A stretch of DNA of 7,257 bases. It comes from Polynucleobacter sp. GTDB taxonomy: Bacteria; Pseudomonadota; Gammaproteobacteria; Burkholderiales; Burkholderiaceae. Below, piece after piece: positions 5,895 to 7,257 of this stretch (position 1 is the stretch's first letter; each line of letters starts with the position of its first letter). The translations under genes were made by a program, and so were the position numbers. Location of the stretch: positions 1 through 7,257 of the forward strand of contig JALRHB010000065.1 in assembly GCA_023253245.1 (NCBI GenBank), in the 5' to 3' direction. A model generated the notes under the pieces. That model was given only the letters and a program-made list of their open reading frames with translations, made no database searches and was not told the origin of the DNA.

Positions 5895-7257
5895 TTCCGC
5901 TTGAATGGATGCCGCCCCTCATGTTTGGCGGCCTCATTATCTTTATGCTGATTGGGTTTCCAGTCGCATTTTCCTTAATGGCCGCCGGACTCTTTTTTGC
6001 AGCTATCGCGATTAGTGAAAACTTTTTCGTTTGGCCATTTTTACAGGCCATACCTCAACGAATATTTGGCGGCGTTCTTGCCAATGACTTGCTACTAGCA
6101 ATTCCCTTCTTCACTTTTATGGGGGCGATCCTTGAACGCTGTGGTCTTGCCGAAGAGATGTTAGATTCCATGGGGCAACTTTTTGGGCGTATCCGCGGTG
6201 GACTAGGATACTCAGTCATCATTGTTGGATTCATCTTAGGCGCCATAACAGGCACGGTAGCAGCTCAAGTGATCGCTATGGCAATGATTTCTTTGCCAGT
6301 AATGATGCGTTATGGCTACAACATGCGATACGCTACAGGCGTTCTAGCAGCATCTGGCACCATCACTCAGCTTGTACCCCCATCCCTAGTGCTGATTGTT
6401 CTAGCAGATCAGCTCAAAACCCAAAGTGGCAGTGCAGATGTCGGCAGCATGTACTTAGGCGCCTGGGGGCCATCACTCCTGCAGATTGGCTTATTCGCCC
6501 TCTATACATTCTTTTTGTCGCGCTTTAAACCAGATTACCTTCCGCCCGTACCTGAGAACGATCTGAGGCTTAAAGGCTTGGAGCTTTGGAAAAAATGCTT
6601 GTTCGGCATCATTCCTTCAGCTGTTCTCATTTTCTTGGTGCTTGGCACCATCATGACTGGGATCGCCACCCCAACAGAATCCGGTGCAATGGGTGCAATG
6701 GGTGCGTTACTGCTTGCATGGCTACGTCGAGCAAGAATTTCCAATCTCAAGGGGCTAATTCAAGAAGCATATCAAAATACTACTCGCATAACGGCAATGG
6801 TTGTTTTTATTTTGATTGGCTCCACTTGCTTTTCGGTTGTATTTCAAGGAGTAGATGGAGGGCATTGGATTGAAGAATTATTCTCCAATTTACCTGGTGG
6901 CTGGGTTGGCTTTCTGATTGTCGTTAATCTGTTTGTCTTTTTTCTGGCATTCTTTTTAGATTTCTTTGAGATCGCCTTCATCATTATCCCGCTACTGGCG
7001 CCAGTCGCTGTGAAACTCTTAGCGCCTGTATTACTCAGCTCTATGAACGGAAATCCTCAGGCGGCAGCCAGCGCTGCACTCGTATGGTTTGGTGTCATGC
7101 TCTGCGTCAACATGCAAACCTCATTTATGCACCCTCCTTTTGGTTTTGCACTTTTCTATTTACGTGGCGTAGCACCCAAAGAAGTGAAGAGTAGCGATAT
7201 CTATTGGGGCGCATTACCATGGCTAGCCCTGCAACTACTCATGGTGCTATTGGTTAT
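5891..7257 (+). CDS. TRAP transporter large permease subunit (DctM/FcbT3 type), 3' partial
   Basis: This is the main transport subunit of the same TRAP system, a polytopic inner-membrane protein of the ion transporter superfamily. The frame runs from ATG 5891 to the window end without a stop, at least 455 codons. DctM proteins are commonly about 425-460 residues, and FcbT3-like ones somewhat longer, so little is probably missing. Motifs include GFPVAFSLMAAGLFF near the start, NDLLLAIPFFTFMGAILERCGLAEEM, ISLPVMMRYGYNMRYATGVLAASGTITQLVPPS, TPTESGAMGAMGA (260-272), FFLDFFEIAFIIIPLLAP (354-371) and MQTSFMHPPFGFALFYLRG with MHPPFG at 413-418. These are characteristic of the FcbT3 branch. The start overlaps the small subunit stop by 4 bp, a coupling arrangement that helps keep the subunits balanced. 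No substrate-binding protein gene precedes the pair in this window; it may lie downstream or elsewhere. Confidence 0.94.
   Translation, partial: MIPLEWMPPLMFGGLIIFMLIGFPVAFSLMAAGLFFAAIAISENFFVWPFLQAIPQRIFGGVLANDLLLAIPFFTFMGAILERCGLAEEMLDSMGQLFGRIRGGLGYSVIIVGFILGAITGTVAAQVIAMAMISLPVMMRYGYNMRYATGVLAASGTITQLVPPSLVLIVLADQLKTQSGSADVGSMYLGAWGPSLLQIGLFALYTFFLSRFKPDYLPPVPENDLRLKGLELWKKCLFGIIPSAVLIFLVLGTIMTGIATPTESGAMGAMGALLLAWLRRARISNLKGLIQEAYQNTTRITAMVVFILIGSTCFSVVFQGVDGGHWIEELFSNLPGGWVGFLIVVNLFVFFLAFFLDFFEIAFIIIPLLAPVAVKLLAPVLLSSMNGNPQAAASAALVWFGVMLCVNMQTSFMHPPFGFALFYLRGVAPKEVKSSDIYWGALPWLALQLLMVLLV
6683..6706 (+). repeat. Short in-frame 9-bp tandem repeat in dctM
   Basis: GGTGCAATG occurs twice back to back (6683-6691 and 6692-6700), followed by a partial third copy GGTGCG. 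It encodes Gly-Ala-Met-Gly-Ala-Met-Gly-Ala just after the conserved TPTES motif. As nine bases is three codons, copy change would keep the frame. Small and possibly chance. Confidence 0.6.

Noticed and set aside
5836..6255. Two minus-strand open frames opposite dctQ/dctM
   Set aside because: They lie antisense to strongly conserved TRAP permease coding sequence and show no recognisable protein features.
6586..6873. Plus-strand open frame of 95 codons in dctM
   Set aside because: It is out of frame with the uninterrupted dctM frame that carries the conserved TPTESGAMG motif at the same place; a shadow.

Overview
This looks like ordinary chromosomal housekeeping sequence from a betaproteobacterium. 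The ArgH and HemC proteins read like those of Burkholderiaceae. The moderate GC content and tight packing fit a small-genome freshwater member such as Polynucleobacter. That assignment is an inference from remembered protein similarity and base composition, not from a search. I see no phage, IS element, CRISPR array, tRNA or rRNA, and no gap longer than about 45 bp between genes.

Layout: (1) Plus strand, 2-1480: a DEAD-box RNA helicase whose 5' end lies before the window, with a long Gly/Arg/Ser-rich tail. (2) Plus strand, 1483-2052: ubiC, chorismate-pyruvate lyase, only 2 bp after the helicase stop. (3) Minus strand, 2063-2872 and 2890-3876: hemD and hemC, two consecutive tetrapyrrole-synthesis enzymes transcribed as hemC-hemD and ending 10 bp from ubiC tail to tail. 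(4) A 42-bp divergent spacer, 3877-3918, with overlapping candidate -10 boxes. (5) Plus strand, 3919-5337: argH, argininosuccinate lyase. (6) Plus strand, 5343-5894 and 5891-7257: the small and large membrane subunits of a TRAP transporter of the FcbT2/FcbT3 (mannitol/chloroaromatic) type. Their reading frames overlap by 4 bp. The large subunit is open at the window end and probably lacks only a few residues.

Functionally, HemC and HemD turn porphobilinogen into uroporphyrinogen III for heme. UbiC makes the 4-hydroxybenzoate ring of ubiquinone. ArgH completes arginine synthesis. The TRAP pair would import an organic anion, but no substrate-binding protein is present in the window, so the substrate is unknown. 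The spacing predicts three transcription units: helicase-ubiC, hemC-hemD and argH-dctQ-dctM.

I found no convincing undescribed system. The points most worth a second look are the compact divergent hemC/argH promoter with possible leaderless argH initiation, the placement of TRAP permease genes 5 bp after argH, two RNA hairpins inside ubiC, and the repeat structure of the helicase tail.
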